A stretch of 39,839 nt of DNA from Oscillospiraceae bacterium. GTDB taxonomy: Bacteria; Bacillota; Clostridia; Oscillospirales; Oscillospiraceae. The DNA is taken from positions 1 to 39,839 of the forward strand of contig SVLR01000019.1 in NCBI GenBank assembly GCA_015067785.1, given 5' to 3'. Numbering within the stretch: position 1 is the stretch's first letter; every line of letters begins with the position of its first letter. Positions 7,495-14,257 of the stretch are shown in pieces. The translations under genes and the position numbers were made by a program. Under the pieces are notes generated by a model that did no database searches, was not told where the DNA came from, and was given only the letters and a program-made list of their open reading frames with translations.

Positions 7495-8064
7495 ATGATC
7501 CGAATTGCAAGAGAAGAGGACAGCGCCCAGCTTGCCGCTATTTACGGCTGGTATGTGGAAAATACGGCGGTGTCCTTTGAATATGAAGCACCCAAAGTCG
7601 CAGAATTTGCCGGGCGCATCCGGGAGATCCTGCAGACCCATCCTTTTTTGGTTTATGAAGAAGACAGTCGGCTCCTTGGCTATGCCTATGCCCACCCGCT
7701 GATTCGCAGAAAAGCCTGCGACTGGGCTGTGGAGGTCAGTATCTATATCCGTCGTGATGCCCGGGGCAAGGGCATTGGCAGGATGCTGTACGAAGCGCTT
7801 GAGAATATATTGCTACGACAAAATATCTGTACCTTGGAAGCCTGCGTGGCAGCCTGCGACCGGGAGGATAAGTATCTTACCGACAGCTCTGTCCGTTTTC
7901 ATACCCGAATGGGATATCAGACGGTTGGTAAAATGAGCGACTGCGGCTATAAGTTCGGGCGGTGGTACCATCTGCTTTGGATGGAAAAGCACATTGCTCA
8001 GCGAAAGGCTGACACAGAGGCAATGCGCCCTTTTCCGGAGATCCGGGACTTGTGGGATTTGTGA
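7495..8064 (+). CDS. GNAT family N-acetyltransferase (phosphinothricin-acetyltransferase-like)
   Basis: A 189-residue cytoplasmic acyltransferase predicted to move an acetyl group from acetyl-CoA to an amine. It has the layout of the Pat/Bar subgroup. The N terminus is IRIAREEDSAQLAAIYGWYVENTAVSFE in two parts around residues 2-29, the acetyl-CoA loop is RRDARGKGIGRML near residues 86-98, and a C-terminal RFHTRMGYQTVGKM motif lies near residue 130. The true substrate cannot be read from sequence; many members act on methionine derivatives or unknown amines. It starts one base after the DUF3786 stop and has no good ribosome binding site, so its translation is probably coupled. No clear terminator separates it from the next promoter. 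Confidence 0.88.
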   Translation: MIRIAREEDSAQLAAIYGWYVENTAVSFEYEAPKVAEFAGRIREILQTHPFLVYEEDSRLLGYAYAHPLIRRKACDWAVEVSIYIRRDARGKGIGRMLYEALENILLRQNICTLEACVAACDREDKYLTDSSVRFHTRMGYQTVGKMSDCGYKFGRWYHLLWMEKHIAQRKADTEAMRPFPEIRDLWDL

Positions 8065-8077
8065 GACGGGATTGCCC

Positions 8078-8107
8078 TTGACACTTCCTCTGTACCTATG
8101 GTATACT
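8078..8107 (+). promoter_or_regulatory. Consensus promoter of the PqqD/HprK-like/S26/lipopeptide operon
   Basis: TTGACA (8078-8083), an 18-bp spacer and TATACT (8102-8107) preceded by TGG, 41 bp before the first start codon. It shows the four genes form their own transcription unit. Confidence 0.85.
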
Positions 8108-8148
8108 CTTTATATGTACGATAAAAGGCTGAAATCAGGAGAAAAACC

Positions 8149-8412
8149 ATGATTAGAAGTGAAAATTTTCTGCTGCAGGAAGTGGCCGGCAGTCAGGTCC
8201 TTGTGCCGGTGGGCGCAGCGACCCGGGATTTTGCCGGTATTGTGACGCTAAATAGCGCCGGTGTTCATCTTTGGAATGCGCTGGAGGCGGAGCAGACCAA
8301 GGAAGCACTTGCAAAGGTGCTGACAGACCGCTACGAGGTCTCTGATGCGCAGGCAATGGCAGATGTGGAAAAATTCCTGCAAAAGCTTACGGATGTAGGC
8401 GCTGTAAAATAA
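8149..8412 (+). CDS. PqqD-like protein (RiPP recognition element fold)
   Basis: An 87-residue PqqD-family protein. PqqD-type domains are small winged-helix folds that bind leader peptides and present them to modifying enzymes in RiPP pathways. Visible family features are an N-terminal beta hairpin ending in VLVPVGAATRDFAGIVTLNSAG, the LWNALE helix and the C-terminal DVEKFLQKLTDVGAV. It is first in a tight operon with a P-loop kinase-like protein, an S26 peptidase and a short exported peptide, and no radical SAM, cyclase or lasso B2 gene is nearby. The partner peptide is unknown. The operon's last gene is the obvious candidate. Confidence 0.85.
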   Translation: MIRSENFLLQEVAGSQVLVPVGAATRDFAGIVTLNSAGVHLWNALEAEQTKEALAKVLTDRYEVSDAQAMADVEKFLQKLTDVGAVK

Positions 8413-8436
8413 GTATCAAAATTTGGGAGGATAGGG

Positions 8437-9132
8437 ATGGCGCGGTATCGGATCGCAGACCTGATCGTGGAAATGGAGCTCTCCGGTCGGACAAAGCAGC
8501 AGGCGCTGCCATACCTGACGGAGGAAGCAGGACAGACGGATATTTCCCTTTCCTATGACTACGGGCAGGTGCTCCGCAAATATCCGCAGCTTCGCGATCT
8601 GGACACGGCAGAGTATATGACCACCGGCTCGCTGTTTGCTGCAAAGGTGCTGCGATTCCACGGCTTTCAGCTTCACGCCTCGGCGGTGATGCTGGGAGGC
8701 AAGGCCTATCTTTTTTCTGCCCCCTCCGGTACGGGAAAATCTACCCACACGGAAAAATGGTGCCGCTTATTTGGCGCGCAGATCATTAACGACGATAAGC
8801 CGACGCTTCGCCGGACAAACGGTGTGTGGATGGTTTATGGCACGCCTTGGTCTGGCAAAAATGATCTGTCCTGTCCGGTAGGTGTGCCCCTTGGCGGTAT
8901 CGCGTTTTTGGAGCGGGGGAGTGTGAATCATATTCGGAAAATCTCTCCTGTGGAAGCGGTTCCTGCGATACTCCGGGAGTGTTTGCAGTTTTCTAATAAG
9001 GTCTGCGCCCAAAAACAGCTGGAGCTGGTGGACTTGTTGCTGAGAGAGGCGTCTGTTTGGCGTCTTACTTGCCGGAACGACGATGAGGCGGCTATGGTAT
9101 CCTATGAGGCTATGAAAAATGGAAGCAAATAA
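8437..9132 (+). CDS. HPr kinase-like / PEP carboxykinase-like P-loop protein
   Basis: A 231-residue cytoplasmic protein with a Walker A motif APSGTGKST at residues 95-103 (catalytic Lys 101). A second conserved block, IINDDKP, lies near residue 124, and GTPWSGKND is near residue 143. This is the core of the HprK/PEPCK-type kinase fold, without the N-terminal HPr-kinase domain. Relatives next to PqqD genes include kinases that phosphorylate lasso peptide precursors, for example in the paeninodin cluster. The sequence alone does not show whether the target is a peptide. GGGAGG (8425-8430) sets the start. The gene overlaps the next by 14 bp, indicating coupled translation. Confidence 0.8.
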   Translation: MARYRIADLIVEMELSGRTKQQALPYLTEEAGQTDISLSYDYGQVLRKYPQLRDLDTAEYMTTGSLFAAKVLRFHGFQLHASAVMLGGKAYLFSAPSGTGKSTHTEKWCRLFGAQIINDDKPTLRRTNGVWMVYGTPWSGKNDLSCPVGVPLGGIAFLERGSVNHIRKISPVEAVPAILRECLQFSNKVCAQKQLELVDLLLREASVWRLTCRNDDEAAMVSYEAMKNGSK

Positions 9133-9601
9133 GAAAACGGTGACGCTGCCGATGGAGCAGTTGATCGGTGTGGTGCAGCTTCAGCTAAAGGAGCAGGGTG
9201 TTGCCAGCCTGGTGGTGACCGGAAACAGTATGTGGCCGCTGTTTCGCCATATGCGGGACCGGGTATTGCTTACACCGCCTGCAAGCTGTAAGAAGGGCGA
9301 TATCGTTCTTTATCAGCGGGAAAACGGTAAGTTTGTGTTGCACCGAATTATAAAAACGGAGAAAGAAACCTGTATCTGCTGCGGGGATAACCAGTGCGAA
9401 AAGGAGCGTATTCAAAGGGACTGGATCTTGGCGGTGGTGACAGATTTCGAGAGAAAAGGTAAATTATACAGTGTTACTTCTAAAGGGTATCGACTGTACA
9501 AAAGAGTTTGGATGGGGCTTTTTCAGGTCAGGAGAGGTATTTTCCTGCTGGCAAGAGGTTGCAGCCGACTCAAAAATAAAATTTTTGGAGGAAAACTATG
9601 A
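9119..9601 (+). CDS. S24/S26 family signal-peptidase-like protein
   Basis: A 160-residue serine peptidase of the S26 type. GNSMWP (residues 36-41) carries the nucleophilic Ser. The usual Lys of bacterial signal peptidase I appears replaced by His in FVLHRI (near residue 80), as in the SipW/ER subgroup. GCGDN-like and WILAVVTDF blocks follow. There is no obvious N-terminal membrane helix, but a hydrophobic basic C terminus (about residues 130-150) could associate with the membrane. Start: GAGG at 9106-9109, inside the preceding gene. Its last four bases form ATGA with the lipopeptide gene. It may process that peptide, though this is inferred from position only. Confidence 0.8.
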   Translation: MEANKKTVTLPMEQLIGVVQLQLKEQGVASLVVTGNSMWPLFRHMRDRVLLTPPASCKKGDIVLYQRENGKFVLHRIIKTEKETCICCGDNQCEKERIQRDWILAVVTDFERKGKLYSVTSKGYRLYKRVWMGLFQVRRGIFLLARGCSRLKNKIFGGKL

Positions 9602-9891
9602 AAAAGCAATCTATGTTCCTGCGCCTGCTGTGCATTTTGTGCGCTGCAATGATGATCGTGGGTATGTTCGCTGCTTGTAGCAACAATCAGAATGACCCCA
9701 CTGAGCCCTCTGCAGGTCCTACGGAAGGTCCCGGCAATGACCCTACTGACGGACCTGAGGATCCCACTGATGGTCCTGAGGATCCCACGGACGGTCCTGA
9801 AGATCCTACTGAGGCACCCAGCGGTGACGAAGAGGATCCCGATTCCCCCATTATGGATGGCGACGATCACATCCAGATTCCTTGGGGCTAA
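9598..9891 (+). CDS. Short lipopeptide with DPTDGPE repeats
   Basis: A 97-residue exported protein. It has a lysine-start signal peptide and a lipobox-like FAAC with Cys 27, so it is probably lipid-anchored outside the membrane. The mature part is extremely acidic and proline-rich. It has three tandem 7-residue units (DPTDGPE, 21 bp each in DNA) and then a distinct tail, SPIMDGDDHIQIPWG. There is no folded domain. It shares ATGA with the S26 peptidase gene, so the two are translated together, with AGGAG at 9588-9592 as ribosome binding site. It may be a simple surface spacer lipoprotein like others in this window, or the substrate of the upstream PqqD, kinase and peptidase proteins. Confidence 0.8.
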   Translation: MKKQSMFLRLLCILCAAMMIVGMFAACSNNQNDPTEPSAGPTEGPGNDPTDGPEDPTDGPEDPTDGPEDPTEAPSGDEEDPDSPIMDGDDHIQIPWG

Positions 9892-9906
9892 ATTACATAT
9901 GCAATG

Positions 9907-9943
9907 CGCAGCGTTTGGATATTTTCCGGACGCTGCGTTTGTT
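9907..9943 (+). terminator. Terminator of the PqqD operon
   Basis: CGCAGCGT (9907-9914) pairs with ACGCTGCG (9930-9937), extended by four weaker inner pairs, followed by TTTGTTT. Confidence 0.85.
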
Positions 9944-9980
9944 TATTAAGATTTGATTAAGGACAGGTCAAATGCACAGG

Positions 9981-10009
9981 TTGAATATTTAACATTTTTC
10001 CTATATAAT
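9981..10009 (+). promoter_or_regulatory. Promoter of plsY
   Basis: TTGAAT (9981-9986), a 17-bp spacer and TATAAT (10004-10009). Confidence 0.75.
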
Positions 10010-10038
10010 AGAAAAAAACGAGGGTGGAGGTATGTTGC

Positions 10039-10650
10039 TTGGCTTACTTGCTTGCTGCACTGATCGGCTATCTGTTGGGCTGCTCCAATATGGCAATCTA
10101 TATATCCAGGTATAAAAAGGTGGATATCCGCGCATTGGGGGGCAAAAATCCCGGCACAGCAAATACGGTATTGGTTCTGGGTTGGATTCCCGGTGTGATC
10201 GTGGGACTTCACGACATCGGCAAGGGTATTCTTGCATCCCTTATTGCCAAACTGCTCTTTCCCCAGTATGCAGGGATCTCGGTGGTTGCCGGTGCGGCCT
10301 GCGTCATCGGGCATATTTATCCTGTGTTTATGAAATTTAAGGGCGGAAAAGGCTTTGCTGCTTACATCGGTATGTGGCTCACAACAGATTGGCGGTTTGC
10401 CCTGGCGGTGCTGGCGGTGGTCGTGCTGGTGACGGTGATCTTTAACTACTTGACCATTGGTACCACCATTACGGTACTGGCGCTTCCGGTATATTTGAGC
10501 ATTTTATTTGCCGGATGGATCGCTTTGGTGGCGGCATCCGTTGCCACACTCACGGTGCTCTGGAACCACAGAGAGAACTATGCCAAGATCCGGAAGGGGA
10601 CAGAGATCGGCCTGCGCAGCGCCATCAATAAAGAACACAGAGTGATGTGA
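10039..10650 (+). CDS. plsY: Acyl-phosphate:glycerol-3-phosphate acyltransferase
   Basis: A membrane enzyme that transfers the acyl group from acyl-phosphate (made by PlsX) to glycerol-3-phosphate, the first step of phospholipid synthesis. The family's loop motifs are present: GGKNPGTANT, the HDIGKG loop, GHIYPVFMKFKGGKGF and a C-terminal WNHRENYAKIRKGTE. Hydrophobic helices fill the spaces between them. I place the start at TTG 10039 because GGAGG (10026-10030) lies exactly 8 bp upstream and the protein then begins MAYLLAALIGYLLG, as homologues do. A GTG at 10024 in the same frame has no ribosome binding site. It is a single-gene unit between its own promoter and a strong terminator. Confidence 0.92.
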   Translation: MAYLLAALIGYLLGCSNMAIYISRYKKVDIRALGGKNPGTANTVLVLGWIPGVIVGLHDIGKGILASLIAKLLFPQYAGISVVAGAACVIGHIYPVFMKFKGGKGFAAYIGMWLTTDWRFALAVLAVVVLVTVIFNYLTIGTTITVLALPVYLSILFAGWIALVAASVATLTVLWNHRENYAKIRKGTEIGLRSAINKEHRVM

Positions 10651-10655
10651 TATAC

Positions 10656-10687
10656 TACGGACTGCCGGAACAGGCAGTCCGTATTTT
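10656..10687 (+). terminator. Terminator of plsY
   Basis: An 11-bp perfect stem (TACGGACTGCC with GGCAGTCCGTA, 10656-10666 and 10673-10683) with a 6-base loop, then TTTT. Confidence 0.9.
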
Positions 10688-10738
10688 AACGCGATTTCGG
10701 ACATAGAAATGTGATATGGAGCATTGGAGAATTCGTGC

Positions 10739-10767
10739 TTGCAAATGGAAGGAATTTGGGTTATGAT
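10739..10767 (+). promoter_or_regulatory. Probable promoter of the flavin-reductase-like/mntP operon
   Basis: TTGCAA (10739-10744), a 17-bp spacer and TATGAT (10762-10767), 27 bp before the start codon. The -35 box is a weak match. Confidence 0.55.
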
Positions 10768-10794
10768 GGTGTTATCTTAATTTGGAGGGATACT

Positions 10795-11301
10795 ATGAAA
10801 AAGAAAATCGATGCATTCGAATATGCAAATGATATTTTACAGGCGGTAGGCAAGGGCGTGCTGATGACCACCAAGGCGGACGGGCAGGTGGACACCATGA
10901 CCATCGGCTGGGGTACTATGGGTATCCAATGGGGCAAGCCTATTTTTATTGCCTATGTCCGGGAGAGCCGGTACACCAAGGCTTTGGTAGACAAAAATCC
11001 GGAGTTTACCATCAATGTGCCCTATGGCGAATATGATAAAGGCATTCTGGGTTTCTGCGGCACCAAGTCCGGCAGAGATACCGATAAAATTAAGGAGCTG
11101 GATCTGCATCTGGAGGAAGGGGAGACGGTGGCTGTTCCTGCCATCCGGGAGCTGCCTCTGACGCTGGAGTGCAAGGTCATTTACAAGCAGGAACAGGTAA
11201 AGGAGGCCATTGCGCCTGAGAACTTGGCGCGATATTATGCTGAGGGAGATTTCCATACGGCTTATTACGGACAAATTACTGCAGCCTATATTGTGGAGTA
11301 A
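10795..11301 (+). CDS. Flavin reductase-like FMN-binding domain protein
   Basis: A 168-residue soluble protein of the flavin reductase-like (split beta-barrel) family. Typical features are the N-terminal VLMTTKADGQVDTMTIGW strand pair, GKPIFIAYVRESRYTKALVDKN near residue 45, FTINVPYGE and the GFCGTKSGRDTDKI turn near residue 82. Members bind FMN and reduce flavin or unknown substrates with NAD(P)H; the substrate here is unknown. The ATG at 10795 is preferred because GGAGG (10783-10787) is 7 bp upstream. It is followed after 3 bp by mntP, so the two are co-transcribed, but no functional link is known to me. Confidence 0.85.
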   Translation: MKKKIDAFEYANDILQAVGKGVLMTTKADGQVDTMTIGWGTMGIQWGKPIFIAYVRESRYTKALVDKNPEFTINVPYGEYDKGILGFCGTKSGRDTDKIKELDLHLEEGETVAVPAIRELPLTLECKVIYKQEQVKEAIAPENLARYYAEGDFHTAYYGQITAAYIVE

Positions 11302-11304
11302 ACG

Positions 11305-11874
11305 ATGGGATTTTTTGAACTTGCGATGCTTGCCGTGGGCCTGAGTATGGATGCCTTCGCGGTGTCGATCTGTAAGGGTCTTTCCATGAAAAAAGCAGGT
11401 CTCCGGGAGGGAATGCTCTGCGGTGTATGGTTTGGCGGCTTTCAGGCGCTGATGCCGGTGATCGGCTTTTTTCTTGGTACGCTGTTTGCAAAGCAGATCG
11501 AGGCCGTTGATCACTGGGTGGCATTTATCCTGCTGGTACTGATCGGCGGCAATATGCTCAAGGAGGCATTTTCGAGGTGCGACTGCTGCGAAGAGCACGA
11601 CGCGGATCTTTCTGTGAAGACTATGTTCGTAATGGCAGTGGCTACCAGCATCGACGCGTTGGCAGTTGGCATTTCTCTGGCAATGGCAGGCAATGTGGAT
11701 ATCTGGGCAGCGATGGCGCTCATTGGCATTGTGACCTTCCTAATGTGCACCGCAGGGGTGAAGATCGGCAATATCTTCGGCAGCCGCTATGAAAAAAAAG
11801 CGGAGGCCGCCGGCGGTATTATCCTGATTTTGCTGGGATTGAAGATCCTTTTGGAGCATCTGCATATTTTGTAA
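11305..11874 (+). CDS. mntP: Manganese efflux pump MntP
   Basis: A six-helix membrane protein that exports Mn2+ and protects against manganese excess. The two DUF204 half repeats are visible. The first is GLSMDAFAVSICKGL with Asp 16, the second ATSIDALAVGISLAM with Asp 117, the two conserved intramembrane acidic residues. A cytoplasmic or loop segment SRCDCCEEHDAD (about residues 90-101) is cysteine- and acid-rich and may help bind metal. At 189 residues the length is typical. It lies 3 bp after the flavin-reductase-like gene. The yybP-ykoY manganese riboswitch that often precedes mntP is not seen, so regulation probably comes from the shared promoter. Confidence 0.93.
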   Translation: MGFFELAMLAVGLSMDAFAVSICKGLSMKKAGLREGMLCGVWFGGFQALMPVIGFFLGTLFAKQIEAVDHWVAFILLVLIGGNMLKEAFSRCDCCEEHDADLSVKTMFVMAVATSIDALAVGISLAMAGNVDIWAAMALIGIVTFLMCTAGVKIGNIFGSRYEKKAEAAGGIILILLGLKILLEHLHIL

Positions 11875-11880
11875 AAGGGA

Positions 11881-11915
11881 AAACAGCCGGAATTTGTGTT
11901 TCGGCTGTTTTTTTG
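11881..11915 (+). terminator. Terminator of mntP
   Basis: AAACAGCCG (11881-11889) pairs with CGGCTGTTT (11902-11910), with three more inner pairs, followed by a run of T. Confidence 0.92.
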
Positions 11916-11928
11916 CTTGGAAAAATGC

Positions 11929-11957
11929 TTGACATTCCCGGTCTGCAAAGGTAAAAT
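11929..11957 (+). promoter_or_regulatory. Strong promoter of the rny leader
   Basis: Consensus TTGACA (11929-11934), a 17-bp spacer and TAAAAT (11952-11957). Transcription would start near 11964, some 200 bases before the rny start codon. Confidence 0.85.
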
Positions 11958-11963
11958 ATAGAT

Positions 11964-12118
11964 GGTACTTTGTATGCTGGGCTAATTTAGGCAGCATTTC
12001 ATAGATAACCTGATGGATCACCGGGGCAGCGCATTGCGCCTCGTAACGTTTATGCTTGGATAGTAACCGCATACGCGGCATTTTACCAATTGAACAGCGC
12101 GAGGTCCATAGTGTAGCC
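11964..12118 (+). ncRNA. Structured 5' leader RNA of rny (class unknown)
   Basis: About 155 bases between the predicted transcription start and the rny ribosome binding site hold no gene but fold well by eye. The ends form a closing helix, with GGTAC at 11964-11968 and later bases pairing with the ATAGTGTAGCC segment at 12108-12118 (one bulge). A first hairpin pairs ATGCTG (11974-11979) with CAGCAT (11992-11997). A long arm pairs CCTCG (12039-12043) with CGAGG (12100-12104). It contains TTG/CAA, GTAA/TTAC and CCGC/GCGG pairings stacked around 12056-12089. It could be a cis-regulatory element or a processed small RNA such as a 6S-like RNA, but I do not recognise the class. Confidence 0.4.
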
Positions 12119-12150
12119 TCCTTTTCATCACCTATTTTTAATGAAGGAGG
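12117..12150 (+). promoter_or_regulatory. Hairpin that can hide the rny ribosome binding site
   Basis: CCTCCTT...CAT (12117-12128) can pair with ATGAAGGAGG (12141-12150), leaving a 2-base bulge and a 12-base T-rich loop. The 3' strand contains the AAGGAGG ribosome binding site of rny, so this hairpin would block translation. CC at 12117-12118 also takes part in the closing helix of the upstream leader, so the two structures could compete. Confidence 0.5.
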
Positions 12151-12164
12151 TGCAAAGAGAAATT

Positions 12165-13715
12165 ATGGAACCGATTCATGTAATTTTAATCGTCCTGGCG
12201 GCAGTAGTCGGCGGTCTTGGCGGCTTTTTCGGCGGTGTCATTTACCGTAAGCGTGTTGGCGAGCGGGAGATCGGCTCTGCGGAGCAGGAAGCGACCCGAC
12301 TGATCAACGAAGCTATCCGCAGCGGTGAGAGCCGTAAGAAGGAGCTTCTGCTGGAAGCCAAGGATGAGATCCATAAATCTCGCACAGAGCACGAAAGAGA
12401 TGTCAAAGAGCGCCGTGCTGAGCTGAGCAAGCAAGAGCGTCGGCTGCAACAGAAGGAAGAGACCCTTGACAAGAAGGCGGAGGCCTTCGAGCGCAAGGAA
12501 GAGGAGTATGCCCGCCGTGTTGCGGAGGTTGCAGAAGCGAAGGCAGAAGCCGAAGCTGTTCGCAAGCAGCACATTGCAACATTGGAGAAGCTCTCCGGCC
12601 TTACCCAAGAGCAGGCAAAGGCTTACTTGCTGGAGACTGTAGAGACTGAGGTCCGTCACGAGTCTGCAATGAAGATCAAAGAGATCGAACAGCAGCTGAA
12701 GGACGAGGCCGACGAGAAGGCAAGAGATATTCTCTCTATTGCCATCCAGCGCTGTGCCGCTGACCACGCTGCGGAAGCTACCGTTTCCGTAGTGCCCCTG
12801 CCCACCGATGAAATGAAGGGTCGTATCATTGGCCGTGAAGGTCGGAACATCCGTACTTTGGAGACCATTACCGGTGTTGACCTGATCATTGACGACACAC
12901 CGGAGGCCATTACCGTCAGCAGCTTTGATCCCGTTCGCCGTGAGATCGCACGGCTGGCACTGGAGAAGCTGATCGTAGACGGCCGTATCCATCCTACCCG
13001 TATCGAGGATATGGTGGAGAAGGCACGTAAGGAAGTGGATCGCACCATCCGTGAGGAGGGTGAGCGTGCTTGCTTCGAGACCGGTGTCCACGGCGTCAAT
13101 CCTGAGCTTATTAAGATCCTGGGCCGTCAGAAGTACCGTACCTCTTACGGTCAGAATGTACTGAACCACTCTATCGAGGTTGCCCATATCGCAGGTCTGA
13201 TGGCTGCGGAATTGGGTGCGGATGTGGCACTTGCCAAGCGGGCAGGCTTGCTCCATGACTTGGGCAAGTCCATCGACCATGAGGTAGAGGGCAGCCATGT
13301 GCAGCTGGGTGCTGATCTTGCCCGGAAGTACAAGGAAAATCCTGTGGTCATCAACGCCATTGAGGCGCACCACGGCGATGTGGAGCCTAAGACCGTGATT
13401 GCCGTATTGGTGCAGGCTGCCGACGCCGTATCTGCTGCCCGTCCTGGCGCCCGCCGTGAGAATGTGGAGAACTACATCCGCAGACTGCAAAAGTTAGAAG
13501 AGCTGACCGGCAGCTATCCCGGCGTTGAGAAGGCATACGCCATTCAGGCAGGTCGTGAGGTTCGTATTATGGTCAAGCCCGAGGAAGTTTCCGAGGATAA
13601 TATGATCCTGCTTGCCCGTGATGTGGCAAAGAAGATCGAGGCGGAGCTGGAGTACCCCGGCCAGATCAAGGTCAATGTGATCCGTGAAACCAAGGCAGTG
13701 GAATTTGCAAAATAA
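12165..13715 (+). CDS. rny: Ribonuclease Y
   Basis: Membrane-anchored endoribonuclease that starts mRNA decay in Firmicutes. The layout is standard: an N-terminal membrane helix ([19 protein letters not shown] near residues 6-24), a long charged coiled coil (about 35-190), and a KH RNA-binding domain with [12 protein letters not shown] near residue 220. An HD domain has the catalytic His 364-Asp 365 in [13 protein letters not shown] choose ATG 12165 because AAGGAGG lies at 12144-12150. The spacing of 14 bp is longer than usual. The upstream in-frame ATG at 12141 overlaps that site and has none of its own. The gene has its own strong promoter, a structured leader and a terminator. Confidence 0.95.
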   Translation: MEPIHVILIVLAAVVGGLGGFFGGVIYRKRVGEREIGSAEQEATRLINEAIRSGESRKKELLLEAKDEIHKSRTEHERDVKERRAELSKQERRLQQKEETLDKKAEAFERKEEEYARRVAEVAEAKAEAEAVRKQHIATLEKLSGLTQEQAKAYLLETVETEVRHESAMKIKEIEQQLKDEADEKARDILSIAIQRCAADHAAEATVSVVPLPTDEMKGRIIGREGRNIRTLETITGVDLIIDDTPEAITVSSFDPVRREIARLALEKLIVDGRIHPTRIEDMVEKARKEVDRTIREEGERACFETGVHGVNPELIKILGRQKYRTSYGQNVLNHSIEVAHIAGLMAAELGADVALAKRAGLLHDLGKSIDHEVEGSHVQLGADLARKYKENPVVINAIEAHHGDVEPKTVIAVLVQAADAVSAARPGARRENVENYIRRLQKLEELTGSYPGVEKAYAIQAGREVRIMVKPEEVSEDNMILLARDVAKKIEAELEYPGQIKVNVIRETKAVEFAK

Positions 13716-13721
13716 GCTTTG

Positions 13722-13754
13722 AAAGAGACTATCTTTGGATAGTCTCTTTTTTTG
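13722..13754 (+). terminator. Terminator of rny
   Basis: A 12-bp perfect stem (AAAGAGACTATC with GATAGTCTCTTT) and TTTG loop at 13722-13749, followed by a T-run. Confidence 0.94.
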
Positions 13755-13800
13755 CTTATAATTGCTTGTCGCAGCTTGTTATTTCAGAATCACATTGCGG

Positions 13801-13890
13801 GGCCTTTGATGGATCATACTTTCTCTCCGGCGAGAAAGTATGCAAAGAGTCGCTGGGAACCTCCCGTATGGTTCCCAGACCCTCCAGACG
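13801..13890. repeat. 90-bp direct repeat, copy 1
   Basis: This is one of two 90-bp copies that differ at only two positions. It contains two perfect palindromic hairpins: CATACTTTCTC...GAGAAAGTATG and TGGGAACC...GGTTCCCA. Directly after it, CTTAAGGGG...CCCCTTAAG (13891-13912) forms a third hairpin. A 157-residue frame crosses the region but is not a believable gene. Together with copy 2 this explains most of the gene-free 13755-14197. Confidence 0.85.
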
Positions 13891-14044
13891 GCTTAAGGGG
13901 TGTTCCCCTTAAGAATCCCCGGTGCGGTTTTTTCGGTATTCCCGCGGTTGTAGGGACCAGCGTCCTCGACGTTCCCTGTACAAATACGGGGGATTGTACC
14001 GGGAGATTGCCATGGACGCAAGTGTCCTCGCAAGCACAGTGCAG

Positions 14045-14134
14045 GGTCTTTGATGGATCATACTTTCTCTCCGGCGAGAAAGTATGCAAAGAGCCGCTGG
14101 GAACCTCCCGTATGGTTCCCAGACCCTCCAGACG
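14045..14134. repeat. 90-bp direct repeat, copy 2
   Basis: This copy is identical to 13801-13890 except for two C/T changes. It is followed by a different short palindrome, CCAAAGG...TCCTTTGG (14136-14155), in the place of the CTTAAGGGG hairpin of copy 1. The spacer between copies (13913-14044) carries no gene. It has its own small palindromic segments, such as one around GTACAAATACGGGGGATTGTAC. Confidence 0.85.
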
Positions 14135-14197
14135 ACCAAAGGGGGGATCCTTTGGAAACCCAAGTGCGATAGGGGAAGATGGTGTTTTTTCTTGCGG

Positions 14198-14226
14198 TTG
14201 CATTTGTGCGTCAGGTGTGATATAAT
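14198..14226 (+). promoter_or_regulatory. Extended -10 promoter of the LRR lipoprotein gene
   Basis: TTGCAT (14198-14203), a 17-bp spacer and TATAAT (14221-14226) preceded by TGA. It lies just beyond the repeat block. Confidence 0.78.
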
Positions 14227-14257
14227 GACAGAAACATTATAATGAGGAGGTATACCT

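Noticed and set aside
9744..9810. Tandem repeats considered as a CRISPR array
   Set aside because: The 21-bp units are contiguous, in frame and coding; there are no spacers and no cas genes.
11964..12118. tRNA, SRP RNA or tmRNA in the rny leader
   Set aside because: No T-loop GTTCRA signature, no SRP GGAAGCAGC-type loop and no tmRNA tag frame were found.
12186..13490. 434-residue open frame antisense to rny
   Set aside because: Shadow frame produced by codon bias in rny; no family features.
13752..14225. 157-residue open frame across the repeat region, and its minus-strand counterparts
   Set aside because: The sequence is made of hairpin repeats, the frame lacks a ribosome binding site, and the predicted peptide merely repeats the DNA repeat.
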